Shown here piece by piece: positions 43,801 to 50,965 of a stretch of DNA of 64,000 bases. Within the stretch, counting starts at the first letter, position 1; the number at the start of each line of letters is the position of its first letter. The DNA lies in the NCBI GenBank assembly GCA_035654355.1, contig DASRXC010000118.1, forward strand, positions 13,940-77,939, given 5' to 3'. A program made the translations under genes and the position numbers. The DNA comes from JAFAHD01 sp035654355. GTDB lineage: Bacteria; Vulcanimicrobiota; Vulcanimicrobiia; Eremiobacterales; Eremiobacteraceae. Under the pieces are notes generated by a model that worked only from the letters and a program-made list of their open reading frames with translations, was not told the origin of the DNA and searched no databases.

Positions 43801-43932
43801 GCGTCCTCCGGAAACTGCCGGACCGATGGCCCGCCATTTCAGGCTTCCATAAGGTAGATTATCCGCATGTACCGGGACGCACGCGCATACGATAAGCACG
43901 GCAACCAGTATCGCATTCAATGAGTGCCGCAT
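40813..43932 (-). CDS. Large exported BNR/sortilin-like beta-propeller protein
   Basis: A 1039-aa protein from ATG 43932 with a signal peptide (about 1-24, LNAILVAVLIVCACVPVHA). Residues about 30-720 are BNR/Asp-box repeats: GIWRTNDGGSSWTAV, GVWRSIDGGKSWRHL, GVYRTTDGGRTWTK, GLYRSTDGGQTWSKL, VLWRSDDGGDHWRLM, VVFKSTDRGRHWTVI and others, the VPS10/sialidase-like propeller often annotated as glycosyl hydrolase. A C-terminal Ig-like part and a helical end follow. It is probably secreted or surface-bound; enzymatic activity is not shown by the sequence. Confidence 0.92.
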   Translation of the reverse strand: MRHSLNAILVAVLIVCACVPVHADNLPYGSLKWRAIGPAVSGGRATSVAGSDADPLLYYAGAAGGGIWRTNDGGSSWTAVDESLPVNAIGAVAIAPSNKNIVWVGTGEANPRNDFSWGDGVWRSIDGGKSWRHLGLDNSFAISRVLVDPRNPSIALVGALGDVFADSEDRGVYRTTDGGRTWTKTLYVGPSSGASDLAWDPVHPNVVFAGIWQVRRVPWMLTSGGPNGGLYRSTDGGQTWSKLSGSGLPSGDTGRIGIAVARAHPNRVYALIQSKEGVLWRSDDGGDHWRLMSSDTLLNQRPFYFSRLLVDPSNQNHLITLSEYIAESKDGGKTFKKIAKPVHADFHDAWWSQDGRRLINANDGGVAWSADAGTTWNVASNMPIGQIYKIGYDLRTPYDVCAGFQDNTSFCGPSNSNDAAGILNRDWMSLNGGDGNFVWPDPLDPQLIWNAIENGVVGIFDVRSQQNVDVEPYPRDVNGATIAGVPYRFNWTTPIAFSPQDPHIAYVGGNVVFKSTDRGRHWTVISPDLTRNERDHQQVSGGPINPDASGAEFYNTITEISPSEIQAGLMWAGNDDGLIHVTADGGAHWKDVTIASMPSYGFVQTIDPSHHVAGRAYVAIDRHTMGDRTPYAFVTEDYGATWKSIATGLPVDQPVRALREDPRNANILYAGVEEGIWISFDRGATWRSLKLDMPSASVRDIRVQPTADDLIVGTHGRSMFILDDLTPIQELAQAQAAGTYLYQPRRAYAFWQWTREDLQDSTAPANEYAGGNPDVGVMISFYLTKPAAKHPTIDILDANGRVVRHLEGTHIVDNAPKYYITNTTGINRLTWDLAENGPVKRLSAPANFQGSDDGPQVVPGTYKIVLHVDGRTLSRTVQVSADPRAPWTQADYEERHAFDTALTRELSQIDTALNSLDGIRKQVEARLKPLRSATPPSPLVAQGDALVSRVATVEAQMTSNPRNDEDSALYEDKVREQIVNLQYTLSGSQQPPFAAHQQQADAIHADVERVLSPYEAFMRTDVPAFDASLHAAGLAPLKT

Positions 43933-43957
43933 CGCGCGCGTCCTTCGCCGTGTGCGT

Positions 43958-43986
43958 TTGACAACCTCGCGCGCCCATGTTACCAT
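43958..43986 (+). promoter_or_regulatory. Predicted extended -10 promoter
   Basis: TTGACA (43958-43963) and TACCAT (43981-43986) are 17 bases apart, with TG one base before the -10 (TGTTACCAT). It drives the leader-ORF/terminator locus, divergent from the BNR gene. A perfect GCCGAA/TTCGGC hairpin follows at 44006-44022. Confidence 0.6.
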
Positions 43987-44046
43987 GGCACTCTGTTGCC
44001 AAATTGCCGAAACGCATTCGGCTGCTACACACGAGGAGATGCCTTT

Positions 44047-44166
44047 TTGAACCAGACGATGACGCGAACGACGCAGATCGCGACCCGCTACGGGATCGCG
44101 TCGCTGCGTGCAACGCTCGGCCTCGATGCCGGCGTTGGCGTCATTTTGTGCGGAGGCTGTGTCTAG
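44047..44166 (+). CDS. 39-codon ORF, possible leader peptide
   Basis: A TTG start with GAGGAG 8 bases upstream gives a 39-aa peptide that begins MNQTMTRTTQIATRYG and ends GVGVILCGGCV (an internal ATG gives 35 aa). It lies between a good promoter and a strong terminator (44205-44237). No homologue is recognised. The two closing Cys suggest either a Cys-sensing leader or a small bioactive peptide; both are inference. Confidence 0.5.
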   Translation: MNQTMTRTTQIATRYGIASLRATLGLDAGVGVILCGGCV

Positions 44167-44204
44167 CGGCGTACGACGGATCGAACGATCCGACCGATGT
44201 CAGC

Positions 44205-44237
44205 GAGGCCTCCGCACCGCGGGGGCCTCGTTCTTTT
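44205..44237 (+). terminator. Intrinsic terminator upstream of the 73-aa gene
   Basis: GAGGCCTCCGC and GCGGGGGCCTC pair over 11 bases (one T-G) around an ACC loop, followed by GTTCTTTT. A separate 7-bp palindrome (CGGATCG/CGATCCG, 44177-44192) sits just before it. The hairpin lies between the 39-codon ORF and the next gene, as in attenuators. Confidence 0.75.
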
Positions 44238-44269
44238 CACTCGCGCTGCGGATGAAGGGAGGTGAGAAC

Positions 44270-44491
44270 ATGGATCGAGATTGGTTGCGAGCCGTCCGCG
44301 AGCGGCAAGATGAGGTGCGCGAAGAGATCGCGCGCCACCGGTTGGGCGTTAGGCTTCACGTGAGTCGCGCGGGGCGCGAGCGTGTCGTCGGACGCGTGCG
44401 GCGAGCGTTAGGTCGCGTGCTCATCGGACTCGGGCGCGTCGTCGAAGGTGACGAGCGCGAGCCGGCACGTGTCTCGCTGCCGTGCAACTGA
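44270..44491 (+). CDS. Hypothetical Arg-rich 73-aa protein
   Basis: The start is ATG 44270 with GGGAGGTGAG directly upstream. MDRDWLRAVRERQDEVREEI begins a charged helix; RVRRALGRVLIGLGRVV is a basic amphipathic segment. No membrane anchor or known family. It lies immediately after the terminator and before the long inverted repeat. Confidence 0.65.
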   Translation: MDRDWLRAVRERQDEVREEIARHRLGVRLHVSRAGRERVVGRVRRALGRVLIGLGRVVEGDEREPARVSLPCN

Positions 44492-44492
44492 T

Positions 44493-44559
44493 CCGATGAT
44501 GCCTCGCGGGTGTGCTGCGAAAACGGATAGAGCGCCGCGCGCCCGCGAGGTATCATCGG
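44493..44559. repeat. Long inverted repeat (hairpin of at least 18 bp)
   Basis: CCGATGATGCCTCGCGGG (44493-44510) and CCCGCGAGGTATCATCGG (44542-44559) pair over 18 bases with one G-T, and the stem can extend inward to about 27 bp with wobbles and a mismatch. It starts 2 bases after the 73-aa gene stop. No T run follows. Confidence 0.85.
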
Positions 44560-44625
44560 TGGAACCTGTAGATCCAGCTCGTCTCGCGATTCGCGAAACG
44601 ACAAAATCGGATAGAAGTCAAGATC

Positions 44626-45144
44626 ATGCGGAATTATCATAAGTTCATGAGCGACACACGTTTTCAGATCATCGCGCTGCCAACGCGCACAGCGGACGCC
44701 GTGCGCGAGACAATGCGCGCGCCAGGCTATGGCCATCCCGCGACGTCTGAGGTCGCGACGGGTCCAGGCCCATGCCGGCATTGCCTTCGCCCATTCGCGA
44801 TTGGCGATGACAAACGAATTCTCTTCACCTACGACCCGTTCGCCGACAATGAGTCGCTGCCGTTGCCGGGACCCATATTCGTGCACGCGGACGCGTGCGA
44901 GCGTTACGCGGCCTCTGACGGATTCCCAAAGCATCTGCGATCGCTTGCGCTCACGTTCAACGCGTATGGGCGCGGTCGAAAGCTGCGCGAACAGGCATAT
45001 GCGAGCAATGGTGACATCGACGCGACGATCGAGCGTTTATTGTCGCGGCCCGATGTCGACTACATCCATGTCCGCAGAACGGATGCAGGCTGCTTCGCCT
45101 TTCGGATCGAGCGCAGCGAAGGAACGAGCGTTTCCGTCTCTTAA
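44626..45144 (+). CDS. DUF1203-family protein
   Basis: A 172-aa protein (ATG 44647 would give 165 aa). FQIIALPTRTADAVRETM, PCRHCLRPFAIGDDKRILFTYDPFAD, PGPIFVHADACERYA and the closing DVDYIHVRRTDAGCFAFRIER match DUF1203. The CRHCLR knuckle and GPIFVHAD are the family's most constant parts. Function unknown. It precedes the VOC gene by 27 bases. Confidence 0.85.
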   Translation: MRNYHKFMSDTRFQIIALPTRTADAVRETMRAPGYGHPATSEVATGPGPCRHCLRPFAIGDDKRILFTYDPFADNESLPLPGPIFVHADACERYAASDGFPKHLRSLALTFNAYGRGRKLREQAYASNGDIDATIERLLSRPDVDYIHVRRTDAGCFAFRIERSEGTSVSVS

Positions 45145-45171
45145 AAGCACGCCTTCTCAAGGAGGCGGATC

Positions 45172-45567
45172 ATGAGCACGACGACGGAATCGACGAAACG
45201 TCCATTCACCGTGACTGGCTTGGACATGAGCGGCTATATGGTCAAAGATGCGAAGCGGGCGATTGAATTTTATCGCGACGTCCTCGGCCTTGAGCCGGTG
45301 TTGGTGTATCCCGAGGATCGTGGGGCGGAATACGAACTGTCTGATGGAACGACGTTCGGCCTGTGGGGAGGAGGCGGTCGAGTGATGCCGTTTCAGCCGA
45401 GCAACGGCATTTTGTTCGCTGTCGACGATCTCGACAAAGCGGTCGCGGCAGTCAAGGCCCGAGGGATTCCGGTCGCGATGGAGTTCGATGGACCTAAGTG
45501 TTCGATGGCGATGATCTTCGACACCGAAGGCAACATGGTCACATTCCACAAGCGCAAAGCCAGCTAG
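45172..45567 (+). CDS. VOC-superfamily (glyoxalase-like) protein
   Basis: A 131-aa protein with AAGGAGGCGGATC before the ATG. AIEFYRDVLGLEPVLVYPEDRGAEYELSDGTTFGLWGGG and DDLDKAVAAVKARGIPVAMEFDGPKCSMAMIFDTEGNMVTFH give the two beta-alpha-beta units of the glyoxalase/bleomycin-resistance fold. Metal ligands cannot be assigned with confidence. Substrate unknown. Confidence 0.9.
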   Translation: MSTTTESTKRPFTVTGLDMSGYMVKDAKRAIEFYRDVLGLEPVLVYPEDRGAEYELSDGTTFGLWGGGGRVMPFQPSNGILFAVDDLDKAVAAVKARGIPVAMEFDGPKCSMAMIFDTEGNMVTFHKRKAS

Positions 45568-45596
45568 CACAACACGCGGGGTCTTACGCGCGCAGG

Positions 45597-45700
45597 CGCG
45601 CGCGCGAACCGGCGCAGCAGCTGATCGCCCGCAGCGTGGCGATAAGTATTGTCCCAGACCTTAGTATGGGATTTATCTTCCAAGGAAAGCCTATGCCTCT
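45597..45700 (-). pseudogene. Remnant of a GGDEF domain
   Basis: Read on the minus strand the segment gives TKVWDNTYRHAAGDQLLRRF, matching FKVWNDTYGHAAGDQLLRRL of the nearby intact GGDEF protein (46415-47656). Over 50 bases (45613-45662 against 46776-46825) 43 are identical. No start, no GGDEF loop and only low-complexity sequence remains around it, so it is a decayed partial copy. Confidence 0.75.
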
Positions 45701-45762
45701 GGACTCGGGTTACTCGCAGGAGCATTGAATCATCCGCGCGACTCTTGACGTTGGCCCCATCC

Positions 45763-46341
45763 TCAGTTCGCCGTAGCGCTCGAAGCTGCGTTATCCGCCG
45801 CGAGCCATTTGTCAGCGATCTTCAGGCGCTCCACGTTTGCGGGATATGCCCCGTCGGGATTTGCGCGCTCCCACGCCCTGGCACGGACGACGAGGTATTC
45901 AAAGTTCTCCCAAAGCGAGGGATCGCCGCGACGGCGTCTGATCGCGACGATTTCCTCGACCAGATCCCAAGCCGCCAAGAGCCGCGCTGAGTACACGTCC
46001 ATGAAAGGTTCCTCGGGTATGAGATCGTGTTTGACGAGGCTTCCAGTCCATTCGTAGGAATTGCAAAGGTTGGCCCACGCGTTGTCTCGCCGCGAGAATG
46101 TGCCCTCAAGAATCGCTCGCCGATATGCTGGGTCGGACATGTTCTTTGAGATCTGGTCCTTCGCGTCTTCGAACCATCCGCTGGATTCTGGATCTTCGAT
46201 GCGGGCGAGGACGTTGAGAAGGCCGGTGAGCTGGTTACCAGCCCTCATGTGACGCAGTTGGATCACTGCCGCGACGGCGGTGGCGGCAATGACGACAAAC
46301 GTGCCGATCGACCCCACCGCGGTCAAGTATTCCGCTGTCAT
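45763..46341 (-). CDS. DUF4760-like membrane-anchored protein
   Basis: The start is ATG 46341 with GGAGG 5 bases upstream, giving 192 aa. A single N-terminal membrane helix (about 7-28, AVGSIGTFVVIAATAVAAVIQL) leads into a helical cytosolic domain with RRDNAWANLCNSYEWTGSLVKHDLIPEEPFMDVYSARLLAAWD, the DUF4760 pattern. Function unknown. It lies between the GGDEF remnant and the intact GGDEF gene on the same strand. Confidence 0.75.
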   Translation of the reverse strand: MTAEYLTAVGSIGTFVVIAATAVAAVIQLRHMRAGNQLTGLLNVLARIEDPESSGWFEDAKDQISKNMSDPAYRRAILEGTFSRRDNAWANLCNSYEWTGSLVKHDLIPEEPFMDVYSARLLAAWDLVEEIVAIRRRRGDPSLWENFEYLVVRARAWERANPDGAYPANVERLKIADKWLAADNAASSATAN

Positions 46342-46414
46342 GAGAACCTCCACAAGTGTGCTGAAAAACGGATGCCCCGTTCCACCGGCGCACCGCGATA
46401 CCCTGACCCGTCGC

Positions 46415-47656
46415 TCAGACGCCTAACCGAGCGCGTGAAAACGCCACCTGGTTCCGGCCCGCATGCTTGGCTTCATACATGCGCTGGTCCGCCGCTTCTA
46501 GCAACTGCTCGGTCGGATGACGCTCACCCGGCGCGATGTCCATCGGGAAATGCGCGACGCCGATGCTGATCGTGATGCGCACCGCGGGCAGATCATCGCG
46601 ACCGGCCAGCGAGCGGAAGTCGGAATCGGCAACGTTGGCACACAGGGTTTGCGCGAGCGCGATCGAGGCATCTTTGCGGCGATCGAGGAGTGCGATGCAG
46701 AATTCATCGCCACCGTTGCGGCCGGCGAAACCATGCGCTTGCTCGGCGACATTTGAGAACATCGCCGCGAGCCTGCGCAGCAGCTGATCGCCCGCGGCGT
46801 GGCCGTACGTATCGTTCCAGACTTTGAAGCGATCGGTGTCGATGAAGAACAACGCGACATCGCGCATGGCACCGACACGCGTGTCCGCGCGGCGGCTGTC
46901 GACCTCATCGCGCAACCGCTTGCGGAACGCCGCCGGCGTCAAGAGACCGGTGAGCTGATCGTGGGTCGCGTCGCGACGTACGCGATCTGCGAACAGTGCC
47001 CGTGCGAGTGCATCCCCTGCCAAGCGCGCGATCGTGAGCAGCGTCCTGACGTCGTCTTCGACGAAGGGTTGCGCGCGCGGTCTATCAGCGTAGAGCACTC
47101 CGATGACCTCTGCGCGCTCGCTGCCCGAGGGAGGGCGTACCAGCGGAACCGCGACGCCCCAGACGGTATCGCGACTGCCGGCAATCGGACCGGCAGCAAC
47201 ACGACTGCTCGCCGACTCCGCGCCAAGATCGTAGATGCCGATCGATTCCGCCCAACCGATCGCGCGCGGCCCGACGATCGCCGGTTTGCCTTCGCGGCGC
47301 ACCCAATCAGCGATCGTGTCGCCTTCGTAGACCTGACCCTCGCGCAAAAACCCGACGTACCCGGTGCCGCTACGCGCGCCGAGCACCAAATGTGGCCCCT
47401 CGACGTACAGACACAACATCGACTGCGCGGATACGAGCGACGCCGCTCGCTCGACGATGCGTTCGCACGTCGCCTTCGTCGATTCTAATGCGGCGCCGGT
47501 GAGGGCCGGTGCGAGATGCTGCAGCGTATCGAACCGCTGCTCCGCGCGCTGCGCGCGTCGTCTTAGTCTCGCGATCGTGACGCACTGCAGCACGATCAGC
47601 GTGGTGGCGACGAGGAAGAACATTGTCGCGCCGACGTACGAGACGTACGCGCTCAA
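46415..47656 (-). CDS. GAF-GGDEF membrane-anchored diguanylate cyclase
   Basis: A 413-aa protein with one membrane helix (about 8-30), a GAF domain (about 60-220, VYEGDTIADWVRREGKPAIVG) and a C-terminal GGDEF domain. NGGDEFCIALLD is intact and FIDTDRFKVWNDTYGHAAGDQLLRRL is the metal/GTP loop. The residues five before the loop are not RxxD, so I-site feedback seems absent, unlike the other GGDEF protein here. Its ATG overlaps the glmU stop by 4 bases. Confidence 0.92.
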   Translation of the reverse strand: MSAYVSYVGATMFFLVATTLIVLQCVTIARLRRRAQRAEQRFDTLQHLAPALTGAALESTKATCERIVERAASLVSAQSMLCLYVEGPHLVLGARSGTGYVGFLREGQVYEGDTIADWVRREGKPAIVGPRAIGWAESIGIYDLGAESASSRVAAGPIAGSRDTVWGVAVPLVRPPSGSERAEVIGVLYADRPRAQPFVEDDVRTLLTIARLAGDALARALFADRVRRDATHDQLTGLLTPAAFRKRLRDEVDSRRADTRVGAMRDVALFFIDTDRFKVWNDTYGHAAGDQLLRRLAAMFSNVAEQAHGFAGRNGGDEFCIALLDRRKDASIALAQTLCANVADSDFRSLAGRDDLPAVRITISIGVAHFPMDIAPGERHPTEQLLEAADQRMYEAKHAGRNQVAFSRARLGV

Positions 47657-49011
47657 GGCTTCTTGACGTCTTCTTTCTTGGGCAGCGGTCGAGCTGGGTT
47701 CCCAGCGACCCGTTCGCCGGCGGGCACATCGCGGATGACGACCGAGCCTGCACCCGTGAGCGCTCCTTCACCGATTTCCACCGGCGCGACAAGGGAGCTG
47801 TTCGAGCCGACGAAGGCGCGCGCGCCGATCTTCGTGTTGTGTTTGCGCACGCCGTCGTAATTGCACGTGATCGTGCCGGCGCCGATGTTGGCTGCTTCGC
47901 CGACCTCGGCGTCGCCAAGGTACGCGAGGTGGTTCGACTTCGCCCCTTTGCCGAGCCGGGTATTCTTCGTCTCGACGAAATTGCCGATACGCGTGTGTTC
48001 GCCGATCTCCGAGCTTCCACGGATGTGAGCGAACGGTCCAACTGACGCACCGTCGGCGACCGTCGAGTCACGGACGACCGAATATGAGATCGTGACGTCG
48101 CGACCTATTGATGCGCGTTCCAGTGTCGTCGTTGGCCCGATTACCGAACCGGCTGCGATCGTGCTGCCTTTGAGGACGTGCGTCTGCGGCAACAGCGTCA
48201 CATCGGCGGCAAGGTCTACATCGGCGTCGACGTAGGTCGTCGCGGGATCGACGATACGCACGCCCGCCAGCATGTGCGCGCGCAGAATGCGCCGCTGCAT
48301 CACCCGGCGCGCGATCGCAAGTTCTGCATTCGTGTTGATGCCGAGCGCGCTGCGAAAGTCTTTGACCACGACAGCCTCGACGAGCTCGCCGGATTTCACG
48401 GCCAGCTCGATGCAGTCGGTCAGGTACAGCTCGCGTTGAGCGTTGCGGGTGTCGAGGCGCGACAGGTATCGCCGCAGCGCCTCCGCTTCAAAGCAATACA
48501 CGCCCGCATTGACCTCGGTGATGAGCAGCTCTTGCGGAGTTGCATCCGTGTGTTCGACGATGCGAACCGGCCGGCCGGCGTTGCGTACGATCCGTCCGAA
48601 GTTGCTGTTCGCCATTTGCGTCGTAAGCATCGCAAGCGCAGCGCGTGTGCGCTCGCGGGTGTGCACGACGGCCGCGACCACGTTCGGCATCAGCAACGGC
48701 ATGTCGGCGTTGACGAAGAGGATCGGATTGTCGCCCGGTATCTCTTCCATCGCCAGCTGGGCGGCATGACCCGTACCGTTCTGCGGCTCTTGGACGACCG
48801 TGCGAATGTTGAACTGCTCGAGCGGTTTTTCGAGGTCGGGATTGATCACGGCGACGATGTCCGAGGGCTCGATGCCCGCTTCGGTCACCGCGAGCAGCAC
48901 GTGTTCGAAGAGCGTCCGGCCGCACAACTCGTTGAGCACTTTTGGCGTGCGGCTCTTCATGCGCGTGCCCTTACCGGCGGCGAGGATCACCGCATTCGCG
49001 CGCAAGCTCAT
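47653..49011 (-). CDS. glmU: Bifunctional UDP-GlcNAc pyrophosphorylase/GlcN-1-P acetyltransferase
   Basis: A 452-aa GlmU. The N-terminal uridyltransferase has LAAGKGTRMKSRTPKVLNELCGR and GTGHAAQLAMEEI. The C-terminal half is a left-handed beta-helix of hexapeptide repeats, with GNFVETKNTRLGKGAKSNHLAYLGDAEVG and YDGVRKHNTKIGARAFVGSNSSLVAPVEIG for acetyltransfer. It makes UDP-GlcNAc for cell wall synthesis. It overlaps gltX by 4 bases and the GGDEF gene by 4. Confidence 0.97.
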   Translation of the reverse strand: MSLRANAVILAAGKGTRMKSRTPKVLNELCGRTLFEHVLLAVTEAGIEPSDIVAVINPDLEKPLEQFNIRTVVQEPQNGTGHAAQLAMEEIPGDNPILFVNADMPLLMPNVVAAVVHTRERTRAALAMLTTQMANSNFGRIVRNAGRPVRIVEHTDATPQELLITEVNAGVYCFEAEALRRYLSRLDTRNAQRELYLTDCIELAVKSGELVEAVVVKDFRSALGINTNAELAIARRVMQRRILRAHMLAGVRIVDPATTYVDADVDLAADVTLLPQTHVLKGSTIAAGSVIGPTTTLERASIGRDVTISYSVVRDSTVADGASVGPFAHIRGSSEIGEHTRIGNFVETKNTRLGKGAKSNHLAYLGDAEVGEAANIGAGTITCNYDGVRKHNTKIGARAFVGSNSSLVAPVEIGEGALTGAGSVVIRDVPAGERVAGNPARPLPKKEDVKKP

Positions 49012-50543
49012 CGCGAGCGCTCTGCGCCGACGGTCTGCTGCGACGTCAAGCGTTCGACGAGGGCGTCGGTGCGCGCGAGTGCGACGTCGCGTCCAAGGAT
49101 ACTGCTCACCTCAAAAATGCCCGGGCTAACCGCTTGCCCGGTCAACGCAACTCGCAATGGGTGGATGAACTCCGCAGCTTTGCGCCCGGTTCGCTGGGCG
49201 AGTCCGCGGATGGCGCTTTCGACGTCCGCAGCACTGAACGCGTGCGCCTCCTCCGCTAGCGCAGCGCGCACTTCTCTCAGCCGTTCAAGCGCGTCCGGCG
49301 TCGAACAATACTTGGCGAGCGCGTCGGGCGCCGGTTCGATTGCTCCGCGCGTGAAGAAATAGGATCCTTGATCGAGGATCTCGGAAACCGTGTAGACGCG
49401 CTCTTGCAGCAGCGCCGCGACTTGCTTGACGTGATCGGGATCGATGCGATCGGGGATCGACGGCCGCCCTTCAAGCAGCGCAATAACACGCTCCGCCAAC
49501 TCATCCAGCGGAATCGCCTTGAGGTACTCCTTGTTCATCCAGGCGAGCTTTGCATGATCGAAGATCGCAGGATGTTTCACGACGCCTTCAATTGTAAAGT
49601 CGGCGACCATCTCCGGGCGTGTCATCAACTCACGATTGCCGCCCGGCGACCAGCCGAGCAACGCCAAGAAGTTGACGAGCGCATCAGGCAGATACCCGAG
49701 CGCCTCGAATTCGTTCACAAAGGTCGCGCCGTCGCGCTTCGAGAGCTTGCGGCGCTGTTCGTTGAGGATGATCGGGATGTGGGCGAACAACGGCGGTTGC
49801 CATCCGAGCGCCTCGTACAAAAGCAGCTGTTTGGGCGTATTCGCGAGGTGCTCTTCGCCCCGGATCACGTGGCTGATGCGCATCGCGTGGTCGTCCACCA
49901 CCGCGGCGAAATTGTACAACGGACCGCCGTCGCTCTTCACGATCACGAAATCTCCGATCGTGCCAGCCGGGAACTCGACGCGCCCGCGCACGAGATCGTC
50001 GACGACGACCGCGCGTTGGGGATCGACGCGCATGCGCAGCGCAGGCTCAATCCCTTTGCTCCTCAGCGCCGACTTCTCGGCTTCTGAAAGGCGCGAACAC
50101 ATGCAGGGCTGTGGCTTGGCGAACTCAGGCGGTTGATCAGTCCCTGCCGCTTCGTCCAGAGCGTCTTGGCTTTCGGAATCTTCAACTGCCGGTTCGTCTT
50201 TGCGAGCACCGCAAAAGCAATCGTAGGCCGCACCGCTCGAGCGCAGCTGTTGCGCGACCTCACGATGCATTGCGACGCGTTCTCGCTGACGATAGGGACC
50301 GAATTCGCCGCCCGAATCCGGGCCTTCATCCCAATCGAGCTTCAGCCAGCGTAGCGCACGGTAGATCGCGTCGACGTACTCGTCAGAATAGCGTGCGCTG
50401 TCCGTGTCCTCGACACGCAGCACAAACGTACCGTCGTTGTGGCGCGCGAACAGCCAGTTGAAAAGCGCGGTGCGCGCACCGCCGACGTGCAGAAATCCCG
50501 TCGGGCTCGGTGCGAAGCGCACGCGGACCGGTGTGGTGCCCAT
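49008..50543 (-). CDS. gltX: Glutamyl-tRNA synthetase
   Basis: A 511-aa class I synthetase. RFAPSPTGFLHVGGARTALFNWLFAR carries the HIGH-type motif (HVGG), and RRKLSKRDGATFV the KMSKS motif. A Cys cluster between CFCGARK and PCMC (about 108-148) is a probable zinc site. The C-terminal helical anticodon domain is present. A discriminating or non-discriminating type cannot be told. It lies 10 bases after the mutase small subunit and overlaps glmU. Confidence 0.97.
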   Translation of the reverse strand: MGTTPVRVRFAPSPTGFLHVGGARTALFNWLFARHNDGTFVLRVEDTDSARYSDEYVDAIYRALRWLKLDWDEGPDSGGEFGPYRQRERVAMHREVAQQLRSSGAAYDCFCGARKDEPAVEDSESQDALDEAAGTDQPPEFAKPQPCMCSRLSEAEKSALRSKGIEPALRMRVDPQRAVVVDDLVRGRVEFPAGTIGDFVIVKSDGGPLYNFAAVVDDHAMRISHVIRGEEHLANTPKQLLLYEALGWQPPLFAHIPIILNEQRRKLSKRDGATFVNEFEALGYLPDALVNFLALLGWSPGGNRELMTRPEMVADFTIEGVVKHPAIFDHAKLAWMNKEYLKAIPLDELAERVIALLEGRPSIPDRIDPDHVKQVAALLQERVYTVSEILDQGSYFFTRGAIEPAPDALAKYCSTPDALERLREVRAALAEEAHAFSAADVESAIRGLAQRTGRKAAEFIHPLRVALTGQAVSPGIFEVSSILGRDVALARTDALVERLTSQQTVGAERSR

Positions 50544-50553
50544 GGCCGCGCGC

Positions 50554-50961
50554 TTAGGCTTCTACTCGTTTGCCGCACTCGCGGCGCACGAAATCGACGA
50601 TCGTCGCGATCGGCGTGCCGGGCGTGAACACCGCCGCGACGCCCGCGTCCAACAACGGTTGGATATCTTCGTTCGGGATGGTGCCGCCTCCGAAGAGCAC
50701 GATGTCGCCGGCATGTGCCTCATTGAGCAGCTGCTTGATGCGCGGGAACAGCGTCAGATGCGCGCCGGAGAGAATCGACAGCCCAATGCCGTCGACGTCC
50801 TCTTGGATCGCTGCTTCGACGACTTGCTCCGGTGTCTGGTGCAAACCAGTGTAGATCACCTCGATGCCGGCATCGCGCAGCGCGCGGGCGATGACCTTGG
50901 CGCCACGGTCGTGGCCGTCGAGGCCTGCTTTTGCGACGAGGATGCGGATCGGTCGCGCCAT
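50554..50961 (-). CDS. Methylmalonyl-CoA mutase, cobalamin-binding subunit
   Basis: A 135-aa B12-binding domain. KAGLDGHDRGAKVIARALRDAG contains DGHDRG, the D-x-H-x-x-G motif whose His coordinates cobalt, then SILSGAHLTLFPRIKQLL and GGGTIPNEDIQPLLDAG. In the archaeal-type split enzyme this pairs with the large subunit. Start is 4 bases past the large-subunit stop. Confidence 0.95.
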   Translation of the reverse strand: MARPIRILVAKAGLDGHDRGAKVIARALRDAGIEVIYTGLHQTPEQVVEAAIQEDVDGIGLSILSGAHLTLFPRIKQLLNEAHAGDIVLFGGGTIPNEDIQPLLDAGVAAVFTPGTPIATIVDFVRRECGKRVEA

Positions 50962-50965
50962 GCTT

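Noticed and set aside
48178..49362. 394-residue frame antisense to glmU/gltX
   Set aside because: Shadow of two housekeeping genes; no signature.
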